Shown in pieces: positions 24,901 to 37,792 of a stretch of 64,000 nucleotides of DNA. Origin of the DNA: Plecoglossus altivelis (Eukaryota > Chordata > Actinopteri > Osmeriformes > Plecoglossidae); the NCBI GenBank assembly GCA_036571765.1, contig BROE01000016.1, positions 13,610,608-13,674,607 of the forward strand. The letters are read 5' to 3'. Made by a program: the position numbers and the translations under genes. The notes under the pieces were generated by a model. That model made no database searches, was not told where the DNA came from, and saw only the letters and a list, made by a program, of their open reading frames with translations. Every line of letters begins with the position of its first letter. Position 1 is the stretch's first letter.

Positions 24901-27900
24901 TTGTCCCTGTCATTCTGTCTCCATATCGAAATGATGAACACACACTTTAGAACTCTAAAGCTTTGGTTTATAATGGCTACAGTTTGTGGAAAAACAGAAT
25001 GTTGATGACTGAGGTTTTTAATTTGTCAGGTACATTTTGGCGCCCTTTAATCATGATGTCAAACCTGAGGTGTGTGTGTGTGTGTGTGTTTGTTTAGATT
25101 ACAGGTCATTTCTCTGTGGGTGGCGTGACAGGGAGAGACCACCCTTTCTGTCTGTCTGAGACAAAAGTGTCTATTTTTGACTTCAGGGCATTTTAATGGT
25201 GTCTGTGTTTGTAAGTGATGATACCAGCTGTATGTGTTTCACAGTATTCTCTGCACACAAGACAGAACTACATGCTATTTACAGTCTCATGTGTAATTAT
25301 TAGCTTTTTATTTCTTTCTGTGAAAGGTTGACTGGCTGATTAATGAACATTATTTATCCTATTGATTCCTATGTTTAGCAAAATAATCATTGCCAAAGGA
25401 ACAAAAAAAAAATGTAATTACACTTTTCTCCCGGCTGTTGAAATGACTAGTGTCTAACCAGTCTAACAATGCAAGTACTACTTTTTTACTGACTTGATAC
25501 AAATGAAAAATAACAAAATACATCATTATTTATATAATCAATAAAATACATATGAAAGGAAACTACCTTTCGACATTATAACTTGAGTTCCAGCTTTCTT
25601 TTAAAACTACCTAGGTCTTTAGCCCCAACTCCTGCTACACTTTCCTATGCGCCTTGTGCTGTTCCTCCAGGCTAGCCAACCACTGCTGACCCTCCGATCA
25701 CAAACAGTACTTTTAGTATAAGAATGGGGAATTCTCTCTGGCCTTAGAAGTTGCCTGTGTATTTTTAGTTTTAAAATCATAGCTTGAATTTCCTTTGTTA
25801 GGTTTAGCTACAGCCTATGTTCTCCCATTTCCCCCAAGACGCACTCAAATCAAGACATCCACCTAATGGCTTGAGAGAGGTTTTTAAACAAAGGGAAGAA
25901 GATGAAGAGGAACTTTTTTCATTTGGGGTCATCAAGCTGAATGAAATCAAGTTAGCGCTTCCCTCTGACTAAGTGAAGTGACTTGACTCCAGTAGACGTT
26001 TGCTCGTGTTTACGATGCTTGAGTGAGGATGTGGCTTTTTGGAGACCAATATGCTGTCAATAGCTGATGGAACTGGTGAGAGAACTTGGCGCTTAGGGGT
26101 CTGAAATAACAAACTGTGGTTTATGAGCAAGAGGGAAATATTGAAGTAGAGGTTTGCTGATCAAGAAAACTATTCATCAAACCTAGACCATGACATTGGG
26201 GTTACAAAAGTAGAATGGGATAGTAATATTAAATCCAACTTCAGTGAACTACAGTATATTTTCTTTTACAATGGATGTAAGGCATATAATTGTATACTTT
26301 AGTTAGTTATATATCGGATATTCAAGCTATGATCTAAACAATGTTGTGTGCATATCACTCTGTCAGCCGATTACAGCAGCAGTTACACAGACGTGGCATG
26401 ACTGCTACCTACCTATTTTGTTAGAAATCGAATGTGCTCTTATCTGACAGGATATTCTGTTTGCCTACAAATGAGTTCTCTGAAATGTCCCTCACCCTCT
26501 CTTCCTCCATTATAGATGTACAGTATAACCATGATGACAGCGATGGAGGCCCACCTTGTCAGCCAGCTTGATATAGCCGCTCAGACCACAGTTTTAAAGA
26601 CACACACAGGTACGGTATGGCTGTAGCTTCCTGTGTTCCGTTTCTGAAAGTTTGTTTTCTCCCTGCCCTGTTAGGTCTCACCAAGGCCTCTATCTGTCAA
26701 TCACAAACACCAGGTTCCCCCAGACAAGGACCAGACAAGCCTTGCACTTCTAGAACACTCACATATCCTGCCCTGGGGGTTTTTTGTAAGCGAAGCTTTA
26801 TTCAAACAAACACAAGTGATGCCATGAACTTGTTTGACAGTTTTAGAGATTTTTTAAGTTTGAGAATAGACCCTCTTGCTAACTAAAGTACATTGTAGTT
26901 TAGAAAGACCTTGCCTGTGGGTGTGCCTGCTATGAGCCTGCCAATAACTGACCTGACAGAGGAGGGAGGGAGACGGGAAGAGACACTTCTCATGATAACT
27001 GTAAGTTGAAGCTAAGTTTTCATTATTGTGTTGTCAAGGAAGGATTGCAGAAGTGACCCATTGATTCATCAGAATTGCTCTGTTTCTCAGTAATGTAAAA
27101 AGGCACACTATTAAATCATTTCAAAGTAAGGAAGTTGTGTTCATTTTTATTGTTCTATGTGGAGAACTACAAATATTACGAGTAACAGTTATTTACCCAA
27201 ATATGATTTACCCCAAAAAGTATTACATCCTTCTTTTGTGAAGCTATCCTTCCATTTCAAAATCATTTACTCACTCAGTCTGCAGCTTAAAGCAGCCTGA
27301 CTCCTCCTGACACTAGTGTCCTGTCCCTCAAGATATGTGATGAAGTTCCTTATGGGTCGCGTTTGAGGTTATCAGAAGTTTTGAAGTAAGCTGGGGTTAC
27401 GATGTCCACCACCAGGTCACTGATAAGAGTTATGGTCATGACGTTTCCAGTTCTGATTCAAGGTAAACATGTTTGTGGACAGCAGGAGGATAGTTCAGGT
27501 CATAGAGTTCACCACAGGGTGATCCAGGGTCACCTTTATGGATGCTAAAGCACGTCATCTACAGGCCTTACTACGATGTCACTCCACGTGACTTCACAAG
27601 CTTCACACTGACAGGGTTAGTTAGGGTCAGGCATGAAAACAAGTACATGCTTCACACAGACAGACACGCGCACCAACACACACTCCCACAGCTGGCTGCA
27701 GTTATCTGTCTATTCCAGGCTATAAAGGATTTATCTCTGCTGGTGCAGGTTACCATAGTGTATTGAGAGTGAGAACGAATAGGAACTGCGAAGTCACCTG
27801 AGAGAGACAAGCGCTGTGTTTTTGGTCTGTTAAACCAGTGAGGTCTACCATTAGTTAAAATGGTTCCATGATACCAGCTTCTCTATACTCGATAGGCTCA

Positions 27901-28230
27901 AAGGAAAAGCCCAAGACTATAATCTCTGGGGTCAACCTTCAGGGATTTCTATCCAATAGTAAACATTTTCTTGTGGTCCATTCCACTGTCAGTTAGGTCT
28001 ATGGTCGCTATGTCACAATAGCAGGCCAGCAGTTATCATTTTCCAGTATATAATGACTAAAGACAAACACAGAAGTGATTTGAGTGTGAGTACTCCCTTT
28101 CACAACTTGTGTGACTCAGCAGAAATATGGGAAGATGTTTGTCTTCAGTTGTTCGTCGTCTGTGTCTACACTGCCCACTTGACATTCATCTATTGACTCC
28201 TTAAATAAGGACATGCACACATACATGCTT

Positions 28231-28335
28231 CACACAGACACACACACACAAATACACACTCTCTCTTTCACACACACACACACACACAGACACACACACA
28301 CACACACATACACACACACACACACACACTCACAC
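28231..28335. repeat. (CA)n microsatellite, interrupted
   Basis: CA units with single-base interruptions in the anapc1-bcl2l11 interval. Confidence 0.95.
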
Positions 28336-28964
28336 AGCTGGCTGCAATTATATTATCTATTCCAGACTATAAATACTTTATCTCAAAAAGCTACTTACAA
28401 TATGTGCTGCGTACTGTGTGCTTTACTGCCTCAGCGATACAATCAAATAAACTTAGTGACACTAAGTGAAACCCATCTGAGATAGACACATCAAATGATC
28501 CCTTTCCTGTAAGAGATATTTGTTGTTTTAATATTACGTTTTACATTGCCTGTTGAGTTATAATGGAGAAATGTGTCAATGTTAGACAATGATTGTAGTG
28601 TGCCAAGGTCAAGAGATATGTGACATGTGCACACGCTTACACGCTCGCACACACTGACACACACGCGCACGCACGCTCATACATTCACTCTCCCTCTCTT
28701 TAGTAGACAGACACACAGACGTGCAGGAGCCATAGCACACGTGAAGCCCGTGGTGATGAGTATCTGTTTACACGCTACTGAAAGCTGCAACACAAAGGCT
28801 GGAGTGAGTCACAGCGATGGAAGACATAGACAGCGGTTCTGCCTCCCTCTGTGTGAACCCACGCTCAGGTTCACCAACAGAACCATGGCTTCACGGTCCA
28901 CAGCTTAGACACCCATGGCTCTCAGACTACCAAATAGATTATTTTTGTGATTGTTTACGTGTGC

Positions 28965-29008
28965 GCGCGCGCGTGTGTGTGAGTGTGTGGTGGTGGGGGG
29001 GGGGGGGG
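28965..29008. repeat. CG/GT alternating tract followed by poly-G
   Basis: GCGCGCGCG alternating purine-pyrimidine sequence (Z-DNA prone) runs through GT repeats into about 14 Gs. Confidence 0.9.
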
Positions 29009-29658
29009 ATGAGTTGGAGGCACTCATCTTTTGTGTTTGCCCATCAGTTTGAAAACAACATATACGCTTATTTACAAAGTGCCCTTCCAAAGGCACTTCC
29101 TGGGCCTTTAACCTTCCCTCAGTGTTGGTTCGTTTTTTTGTTAGGCAAGATCACACCATACTAAAACTAGCACAAAAACGAGCACGGTAAATGTTACTTC
29201 ACGTCCCCGGAATGGGAACTGAGTAACTGCCAGCCAGCCAGTCACACAGTCCTCAGTCTCAGAGCCCCTTAATAAACATAATCCCTCTCTGCCCTGTCCT
29301 AGTTCCATGGTGAGGTCATCAGTCCGATGCGGCAGACCGTCTATAGTTGCTTCATGTCCGCACAGGCTACAGTTTCAGTAGACGGAGCAAGAGAGCGAGA
29401 GAAAGAGAGAGGAAGAGATAGATAAGAGAGAGGGAGAGAATATTGACACTGTCTCCCTTTCAGCGAGCAAGCTCAGTCAGTCAGTGCCGCAGGGCGACCT
29501 CTGCCTCAACAGTGTACAGACAGTCAAGTATACGCCCAGACATGTCAAGCAGTGCACGCACACATACACCTCCCCCCTGGTTTATTGCTCTGTCCAGTAG
29601 CATAAACACAGTTTGCTGTACTGTCTGAGGGAACTGCCTGGCTCTGAGGGAACTGCCT

Positions 29659-29715
29659 GGCTCTGGGGGGGGGGGACAAGCCTTTAACAGGCTTGTCAGA
29701 GCCCCCCCCCCCCCC
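29659..29715. repeat. Inverted repeat embedding poly-G and poly-C
   Basis: GGCTCTG, ten further Gs, ACAAGCCT, loop TTAAC, AGGCTTGT, CAGAGCC, then more Cs. A 15-bp interrupted palindrome has an added G run (29665-29675) and C run (29702-29715). A 20-bp tandem duplication (CTGAGGGAACTGCCTGGCT) lies directly before it. Confidence 0.85.
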
Positions 29716-32700
29716 TCGCTACTTAAACGATGTACCAGCAGTCTACAATAGGTGTAGAACTGTTACATGACCTCAACTCCATCCCAGAGCCATTATTAGC
29801 CACTCATAGTTAGAACACGCAGCGTTCAGATATTGCGTACTGATATGAAGCTTAACAACAAGGAATGGTACTTTACAGTGGCATGATCACACAGTGGGTT
29901 TTATCTCTGAACTTGGGACCAAACAGTGATTACTTTGCTGATTTGCAGAATAGTTGAACAGCGCACACAAACACACAGTCACACACACCTGGATGTGTTG
30001 GCAGGGACAACACAGTAGTAAGTGCAGGTCAGATAGCTGTTTGCCAAAGCCTGCTGATCTGCCTTCTGAGGAATAACACTGGAAATATTGAATGTTCTCT
30101 CAATGACATCCAATTATTTTCTTTTCTATTCTAATTCGTTGAGAATGTCATTCCCTTCCATATTCTTGTCAACTCAATGGAAACATCTGTTCTGGCATGG
30201 AAATGGTTAAGCAGTGGTGAAAAAATAATTGAATGTTGAAGATGAGGAGTGGACAGGAGAAAGAAGAATCTGTGAATCATTACTGGCCCAGGCGGATGTA
30301 AGGATTCATGGGAAGACAGTGCTTCCTGTGCAGATGGCAGCCATCTTAAAATGAGAAATGCTGAGTCACACTCAGTCATATAATATTAACCTCTCTGTAT
30401 ACTATAACAATGGGAACTGAAGATTTGGGGTGTTTTAGGTTACTATGTTTTCCTTTAATGATGTTTAAATTAGTTTTCATCTGAAACTGTTAAGATCCTT
30501 CTTATGAACAATGGAAATACCAACCCTTTGACTGGCTCAAATCATCATCCTATTTGACATCATCACTCTCACGAGGTGCAAAAACTTCAGAACAAATGGA
30601 GGTGGGGCAAGCAGCATTACTCGTGTCTGTTACGGCAATGTATGTTCAGTATGCTGCCCAATTATGGGACTGCAGCTTCACCTGATTCACAAATGGTCTT
30701 AAATGATTGGTGAGTTAGTAAAATAGGGAGTGGTGTGTGAAGTGAGAGGAAAGTACCCAAGGTTTGAAGAGGAAGGCGGGCAGGGGGGTGGAGGTGGGGG
30801 GTGGGAGGAAAGGCGTTCTTCTCCTCTCTATGACAGACACATACATTTTCCATTGAAATCCAGTCAAGTGCTTTTCTCTTTAGACCTGGTTAAAAAGATC
30901 AAGTTGTCATTCTGTTAAAAAGGGAACGACACCCTGTGCTGTGAGGACGTTACTCTTCCCTGGTGACTCAAGAGTTGGCCATTGTATGTCTCATATGCAG
31001 CACACCATGTTAAAGTTACAACAGCACTGACGACAGTCAGATTGCACATAGGACTAAAAAATTCAATGTCTGCGAAAAAATGTGCAGCTAATCTTTGTTC
31101 AGTCGTGCCAACTTTGTTTTGTTTTTCAAGTGTGCAGTTCTTTCTCACATAACCCCTTCATATTGTTTGAGAAAAAAAGTTCAAGGGCACTTTGTCTGGA
31201 GCTTAAGGTTGCCAACAGTTGCCTTAGGAGGTACAGTAAAACAACGTTTCATTTGTTTGTTTTGAAGACAAGCTTTGATTCTCAAACCCAGGGTGGAAGT
31301 TACTGCAATAACCACAGAGGACATAATCTCAGGTCTTTTATGTGCCTTCTGAAGATTATCTATGTATTTCAATACTTGTTTCACTGTCCATGATTAAAGC
31401 TCTGGTGAAATACATTGAAATGAGCAATACTGTGTCACTGACAAGATCACTGCTCACAGTAAAATAGAGGGATCCTAAACCACAAACCTTTTTTGCCAAT
31501 GAAAGAAAATAATACTATTGTTTGTTTAATACTGCTAGTAGTTAGTAGAATATGGAGCTTACTGACAGGACGGGTTAGATCGTGTTTTTACCATAGATTT
31601 AGTTTATGGTCAAATAAAAGTTAAAGCAAAATTCTATTTTGGTGTTGAGTTTATTGCATTGTTATTTCAGTGAGACCTTTTATTACATTTTGAGTTTAAA
31701 TGCAATGGCTAGTCTTCTATTTCTTTTGCCCTACTGCTTTTCTGACCTCAAAAATAAGACTAGTAGCTACATGTTTTGCTCAGTCAACCTTGTCATGTTC
31801 ATATTATCATGTCAAATATGGTTTACTTTAATTCATGATGTGAAAAGGTTGATTGTTATATTCTGATTTAATTATCTTAATAGACAGCCTCCATTTAATC
31901 TTCATCAAACCCTCTTTTACTGCTTGAAGCTGATGCAACTATGAAGCAAGTATCTGTAAACCAGTGCCAAGATGCGGCTGGAGAGGTAGCAATGATGCTC
32001 ACACATACATGCACGATCCCGTCAGAAGGTCACCATCTTCTAAGGAGGAAAAGTTGTTTTCATCTTGTTTTATCAAGTACCTTGGGAATAGAGGCTAGCT
32101 CTACAAATATCAAGAGGAAACCGCACCGACAGGTTTGATGGTGGCGTGCAGACGTAAGCGTAAGTATTTGGCGGTGCATAAGCAATTCACTATATTAAAA
32201 AAGTCGTTTACTTTGTATGTGGAAAATAACAAATAATACCGCCCATGATATTATGCGATTATGAAATAAAAACAAAAACAACAAATTGTGCTTCTCCCGT
32301 TTCAATCATGGAGTAAAGTCGTGCAACATTGCGCAACAATGGCCTACACTTTGAAATCCTTGATAAAAATCCTTTAAGTGTATGCATCTATTTATTATAA
32401 TTAAAGTGGGCAACGATTTACGTGCTTGGCTTCCCGTGAAGGCCTGCAGATAGCTGCCGTTTTAAACCGTAGGTCTACTTCTTGCTGCACCATGTCAATT
32501 TGCAATACTAGATATATTTAGCTATAGGCTACTTACACCAGTACTTTTCGGGTTGACATGCTGCATATTAAACCTCAATCTTCATGCAACAATTTAGAAA
32601 GGGATTGATGTTATGGTGAAGTTGTGGTTTGAACCATTAAATTGATTTATATGGTTTGCCGTTTTCTGACGTACATCGGCTGTGTTGACGTCAGAACTTC

Positions 32701-34492
32701 CTATTTCACCTTATTGCAAGAAAAAGTAGTTTTATTTTTAGTAGCCTAGCCTTGCCTCCTACAAAGAAGAACAATAGAGGGATAAACCGCACAGATATGT
32801 GACAATAAGGCAGATGTAAAGTCCTGGAGTCTTAGACAGGGCTGAATAGATTCGGAGGTTATAAACTACGACCAATAGTATGTGGCAACGGCTCAGCACA
32901 GGGACACCTGCTTGTTCAGCAAATCATCCCAAAATCAAGGGTATTAATATGAAGTTGGTTCCCACTTTGTTTCTGTAATTGCCTTCATTTTCTGGGAAGG
33001 CTTTCAAATAGATGTTGGGGCATTAATGCAGGATTTATTTCCATTCAGCCACAAGAGCATTAGGGTGGTTGGGCACCGATGTGGGGTGAATAGACCTGGC
33101 TTGCAGAATAGAGGTGGGGGAGGGGCAGTCAGTGGGGGAACTACACCTGAATGCGCTTGGCTTGTGGGAATGGGATTCTTAGCAAGCTTGTGTTTGTTAG
33201 GGTTAGATTTCAACATTCGCTAGGTCATATAGCAGTATATAGTTTGTATTTCTGTGCAGTGACACGACATATCAAACAGATACAGAAAGGTCATGCTCTT
33301 CTCAAAACACCAAAACCTCCCACTCGCTGATGGGGTTAACTACTGAATGGAACCACAAACATTGGTCTGTACAGCAGTTTATGTTGATAGAATCCATCAA
33401 ATAAATCAGGCATGCTATGATCTAAATGCTGTACATTCCCTTAACCATATCCCACAAAGTGCATCCTCTAGCCTGGCTTACCAGCAAACCAACATCCCCA
33501 TGAGCATCTGTACTGCAGGACCACCCCACAAGCCCCCACCCCACACATTCAAACCCACACCACACGTGTTCGAGTCTCTGGATGTCTGCTTACGACATGA
33601 TTTACAGCCGGCCAGTGCGTCTTAGTCACCTGAGGAACCTGGGTGTTTGACGGGTGCGAAGAGGCCTTGAGGGGGAAGAGGCGGAAACGCTCTTCAGGAG
33701 TTTGGCTTCCTCATTTCTGACCTACAAGGTTGCATAAGTGGAAATGTGAGGGGCTCTGTAAACATGTCTTTTTTATGTGTTCGCATGAGTCTGCTCGTGT
33801 GGTTGGGAGCAGAGCAGAGTATGAAAGGACGACTCCCTGCACTCAATAGAGGAAGAGACCAGACAGGAGTGGATGACCACAGTATCCTGACAGAGCTGAC
33901 TTTTGGCTGGAGTACAGTAGGGTACAGTAGAGTTAGACTAAGAGTTCAAGGCTACTGCGAACATGAAGTTTACCTGCAATTTGTTTGCATGAGAAAGAAC
34001 ACGTGACTGCTGGTTCCCAAAAGAATCTCACATATTGTCATGTAGACAGTGAAGGGGTTAACATTGAACTGAGTTGTTGAAGCAGGAAGCCATCCTATTC
34101 TGGACTGTGTCACATGACAGTAGTAGCAGGGACTGGCTGTGTGTCAGCGAAGGGTGTGTAATTATCTGAGCCTGTTTGTTTCAGATTGTAGAAGTTATAG
34201 TACTTTCCATGTTCTTCTGATTGGCTCGAATGATATCTCCTACTTTCTCATCTTCCAGTGTTTGGTGTTGGATGAGGGTAGTTCTTCTTCCCATCCGCAA
34301 GTTACGAGATGTCAATATGCACTAAAAAGTTGTGACTAAATGTTTTTTCCCCTGTAAAATTCAAATGTGTCATCCTCCAGTGTTTTTCCCTGTGGGTTTC
34401 TCAGAAAATGACTTCCACTTCAAGGTGTGTCAGTTTACATAAGGCTGATACAGAACACTTTGTAGTCTTTCCTTTAAAAGTAGCAAAAAAGC

Positions 34493-34498
34493 TTTATT
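34493..34498 (-). terminator. bcl2l11: Candidate bcl2l11 poly(A) signal AATAAA
   Basis: AATAAA on the - strand (TTTATT on +), about 2.2 kb downstream of the bcl2l11 stop. Mammalian BIM also has a long 3' UTR. A nearer site cannot be excluded. Confidence 0.45.
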
Positions 34499-36698
34499 TA
34501 CAACAGCATTGCACAATTCAAATCCTTACATTGCAACATCAGTGCAAAATAGAATGATACAAAATGACATTTTGCTACAAATGTACTGGGTCCTGTGCCT
34601 CAGAAAGCTCTGTTCACGCTCAGTGCAAAACGGTTCCCAACAGACAGAATTCTGGGTACAGTAGTTTTTTTTCTGTAGTGGAAGTGACCCCCTGCACTAC
34701 AAGGTACACCAAGATGGCACAGCCTGAAACTCACGGCTCTCCACAGGGCATAAGGTCTGGGTTTATGAACATCTTACATCCTAGAAAATATACACTTTTT
34801 CCTACCAATGTGGTACGGCAGAAAGTACTTAAGATTGACGGAACGGAAATTACTGTAAAATAAGATTACGAAGTTTAGCGAAGTCTTAGCAAATGGTGAT
34901 TTAGCTTTTAGTTTCCTGCATGTATGTTGACCCCGAGTCTACAGTATTCAGAAGCTCTTAACACCAGAGATAAACACAGTACTAAATTATTACATCTTTG
35001 GTTTTTAGTTGCCGACACCAATAAGAACCAATGGCTAGATTCGACTTAGAAAAAGATATGGCTGTTTACACTGAAAAGTGGACACTAGTAAGTGTGACGC
35101 TTCGTGCCATTCAAAATGAACCTGAAAATGAAATGACATGCACATCCTCTGCACCGTGATAAAACAATTTACAAATCAAAACAAATCAAAATGTATTTAC
35201 GGGGATAAAACATTGCAAGTGCTAAAGCAATGTAAGTACTGAAGCAAACTATTTCATGGGTTTTAAGTGAAACAAAATAAGTGTGGAATATATTTGACTG
35301 CATTACACTTATGCTGGTATATTTAGGTGTAAGTGAACGCAAAGATTTACACTCGATAAAATATAATTACCCTCTTCTAGTCAATATTCAGTTCACATCC
35401 AGTGAAACTATAACTCAATCGCTTTTCATGATCAGAATAATTTCATAAGGTTTCCCTATGCGTCTGTTTACTATATTGAATTATTGTTCAATCGACTAAT
35501 ACTGATGTGATCTGGGTGGGAATAGTTAAGACGGTGTGCATTTCAACGATTAAAGATCAGTACCAACTAGCACAACTTGCTTACAGTAACCCTACAAATT
35601 GTTCACTTGCTTGGATAAGATTGTATCCTTCACAGTACCTGTTTTCCTCCACGCTGGCTCTGTCAGGGTGTACAGTAACCCCTAATACCATTTCATCATG
35701 AAAGGGGCAGTGAACTGACTGGCTTTAGTCAGTGATACGGGTGAGGAGGGTCAAGGAGAGGAGGCCTGAGAACAAACACAACCCAATGTAAACGTTCCAT
35801 CCCCTGCATTGGGAGAGGATGGTTAGCGATCAAGGTAAAAAAAGGGATGGAGGAGAGGCAAGATGAGGATAGAGAAAATGGACCTGGGAGGGGGGTGGGA
35901 GGGGTGGGCGAGGGGGGAGAGTGGGCGAGGGGGGAGAGTGGGGGGGAGGGGTCGGAGGATGGGAGAGGAGGGGAATTAGGGGAAGCATGAGGAGTGTGCA
36001 GTAGGAGGAAAATAAGAAGGCTATGGTGGGGGAGGGGAATATGGAAGAGCTGAGGGGAGATAGTTATGTTGAGGAGGAGGGAGTATGTCAGTGGTCAGGT
36101 GCCATGATAAAGACAGAGTAGAGGTGGAAGCCATACAGGGGTACACTATCGACTGAAACACACACAAAAAAGAGGATGATGCTATTTTACACAAATAAAT
36201 AGCGGCAACCAAAGTGGAGAGAATCAAATGCCAAAAGTCAAACAGGAAGCTTTACAAGGCACATCTGAAGCACACATCGTTAATGTGGTTGTTAACAAAT
36301 GATGATCCTCCATGGAAACGTGGACAAGGCAGGCATGCTCATCAGCGCTGACACAGCTACATCTTTGGTGCTTGTTTGGGGTTTAGCATTCCAAATATGC
36401 AAAGACAACACAGGTGCAAAACTAATACAAACAGGTTTGGCAGAAATTGCAATTCCCAATAAAAAATATTCCCATGAATGTCCAAATTCCCTTTCCCAGA
36501 TAGACGGGAGGGGGTGGGTCTATACACCCACCAAGAGTTAAAAAAAGAAAATTCAAGAAATGATAGGTCCAATTGATCCACAAGAAAGTCAACATATTTA
36601 CATATGTACAAGGTCAATAAAAAAACATCTGACTCAGATGCTGCATGTCTACTGGGAATTGCATAGGACTGGACTTGATTGGTCCTAGTGTCTTTCCA
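34499..36698 (-). other. bcl2l11: Probable bcl2l11 3' untranslated region
   Basis: Stretch between the bcl2l11 stop and the candidate AATAAA. The transcript strand is C/U-rich at about 35888-36000 (G-rich on +). One perfect 7-mer match to the miR-25/32/92 seed site (GTGCAAT on the transcript) sits at 34508-34514. No coding signal. The extent is inferred. Confidence 0.45.
35888..36000. repeat. G-rich tract on + (C-rich in the bcl2l11 transcript)
   Basis: Runs of 4-7 Gs separated by A/T/C, with a GGGCGAGGGGGGAGAGT unit seen twice. G-quadruplex capable on the template strand of bcl2l11. Confidence 0.85.
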
Positions 36699-36824
36699 TC
36701 ATCTCCTTCGCAAAAGCATCTGTAATAGTCGTCCAATCAGGAGTGTCATCCACTGCAGAAAGGCAGGTTCTTGATCCATCAGCAGGTTTGGTTGCACCAC
36801 CCGCCCATTCCTGTCTGTGAGACG
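36699..36824 (-). CDS. bcl2l11: bcl2l11 last coding exon (C-terminal anchor)
   Basis: 41 codons plus TGA. It ends in a tryptophan-containing hydrophobic helix with an RRR terminus, the counterpart of the mammalian tail that targets Bim to the mitochondrial outer membrane. The acceptor TTTGCAG is 4.6 kb downstream of the BH3 exon. Confidence 0.93.
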   Translation of the reverse strand, partial: RLTDRNGRVVQPNLLMDQEPAFLQWMTLLIGRLLQMLLRRR

Positions 36825-37751
36825 CTGCAAAGGACAAACAAGTGACATGTTACGCACACACATAATACAGGAAGTGGTCTGCACAGTTCTTAACATCCTA
36901 TCTGAACCCACGATGTACCCTTTGACCAGATGTTGCTGTAGCAGGAATACAACCCAGAATCTTTCGTTTCCCAACCTGCTGTCAGATAAAACAAGTAAGG
37001 TAACCAGATGAGCGAGAGTTTGTCTCTTTTTAACTGGGTGAAGATTTCCTGTATCCTATTTAGCATTATACTCTGGGGATGTAACAATACATTGAGCTCA
37101 CGATTCAAAACTGATCACGTATCAGTGGATATACTATACTATATTGGGTTCATGATAAAATCACAGTATGATATTTTCATTAAAAAATTATTAAACTGAA
37201 AGTCTATTAATAGATTAATTTGCAAAATGGTGAACATTTCAATAACTTTCTTTGTTGTACATACAACTTAGCTAAATCCGTTTAAGCCATTTCTGTGAAT
37301 ACAGTGACTGTACACGTGACCCAGGTGCAGAGTAGATCGCATCTCGATATATCGTGCCATGATATATATTGTTAAACTCCCATTATACACCCTGGACACT
37401 CACTTACCTTTCTTTATCTGTCAAATTTATGGACAAATCCTGGTCTGCTAACTATAATTACACAGCAGCCTGCGGTCTGGACTTGGGCTCTTTCACATAC
37501 CAAGTTTACAGCGTGAGTCACATTGCTTTAACTAGGAGAGCAGAACAGTAGAGCAAAAGAAGCACTATTGTGTTCGGTCAGCTACTACGAGACAGGCTCT
37601 TGATGAAATAAACATTGTAGACTGGTGAATAGAGATGAATGGAGAGATTTATGGTATTAGGGCTGAACCCATTTACCATACTAAGCTAGATTGTTCCAGA
37701 TGCACTTGGCTTTAACTTTTGTGTGTGTTTGTAGGCGGGAGAAAGACTGGA

Positions 37752-37792
<41 letters not shown>

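Larger units (their letters stand above)
21958..34492. other. Intergenic, no gene seen
   Basis: Non-coding on both strands as far as I can see. It contains GT/CA repeats (25071-25089, 28231-28335), a CG/GT plus poly-G tract (28965-29008), a GA-rich tract (29392-29440) and a G/C hairpin (29659-29715). About 24190-24600 is pyrimidine-rich text that feels like a dispersed repeat but could not be assigned. Confidence 0.65.

Noticed and set aside
34564..34863. 99-codon + strand ORF
   Set aside because: It lies antisense in the probable bcl2l11 3' UTR, has no family resemblance, and is within chance length.
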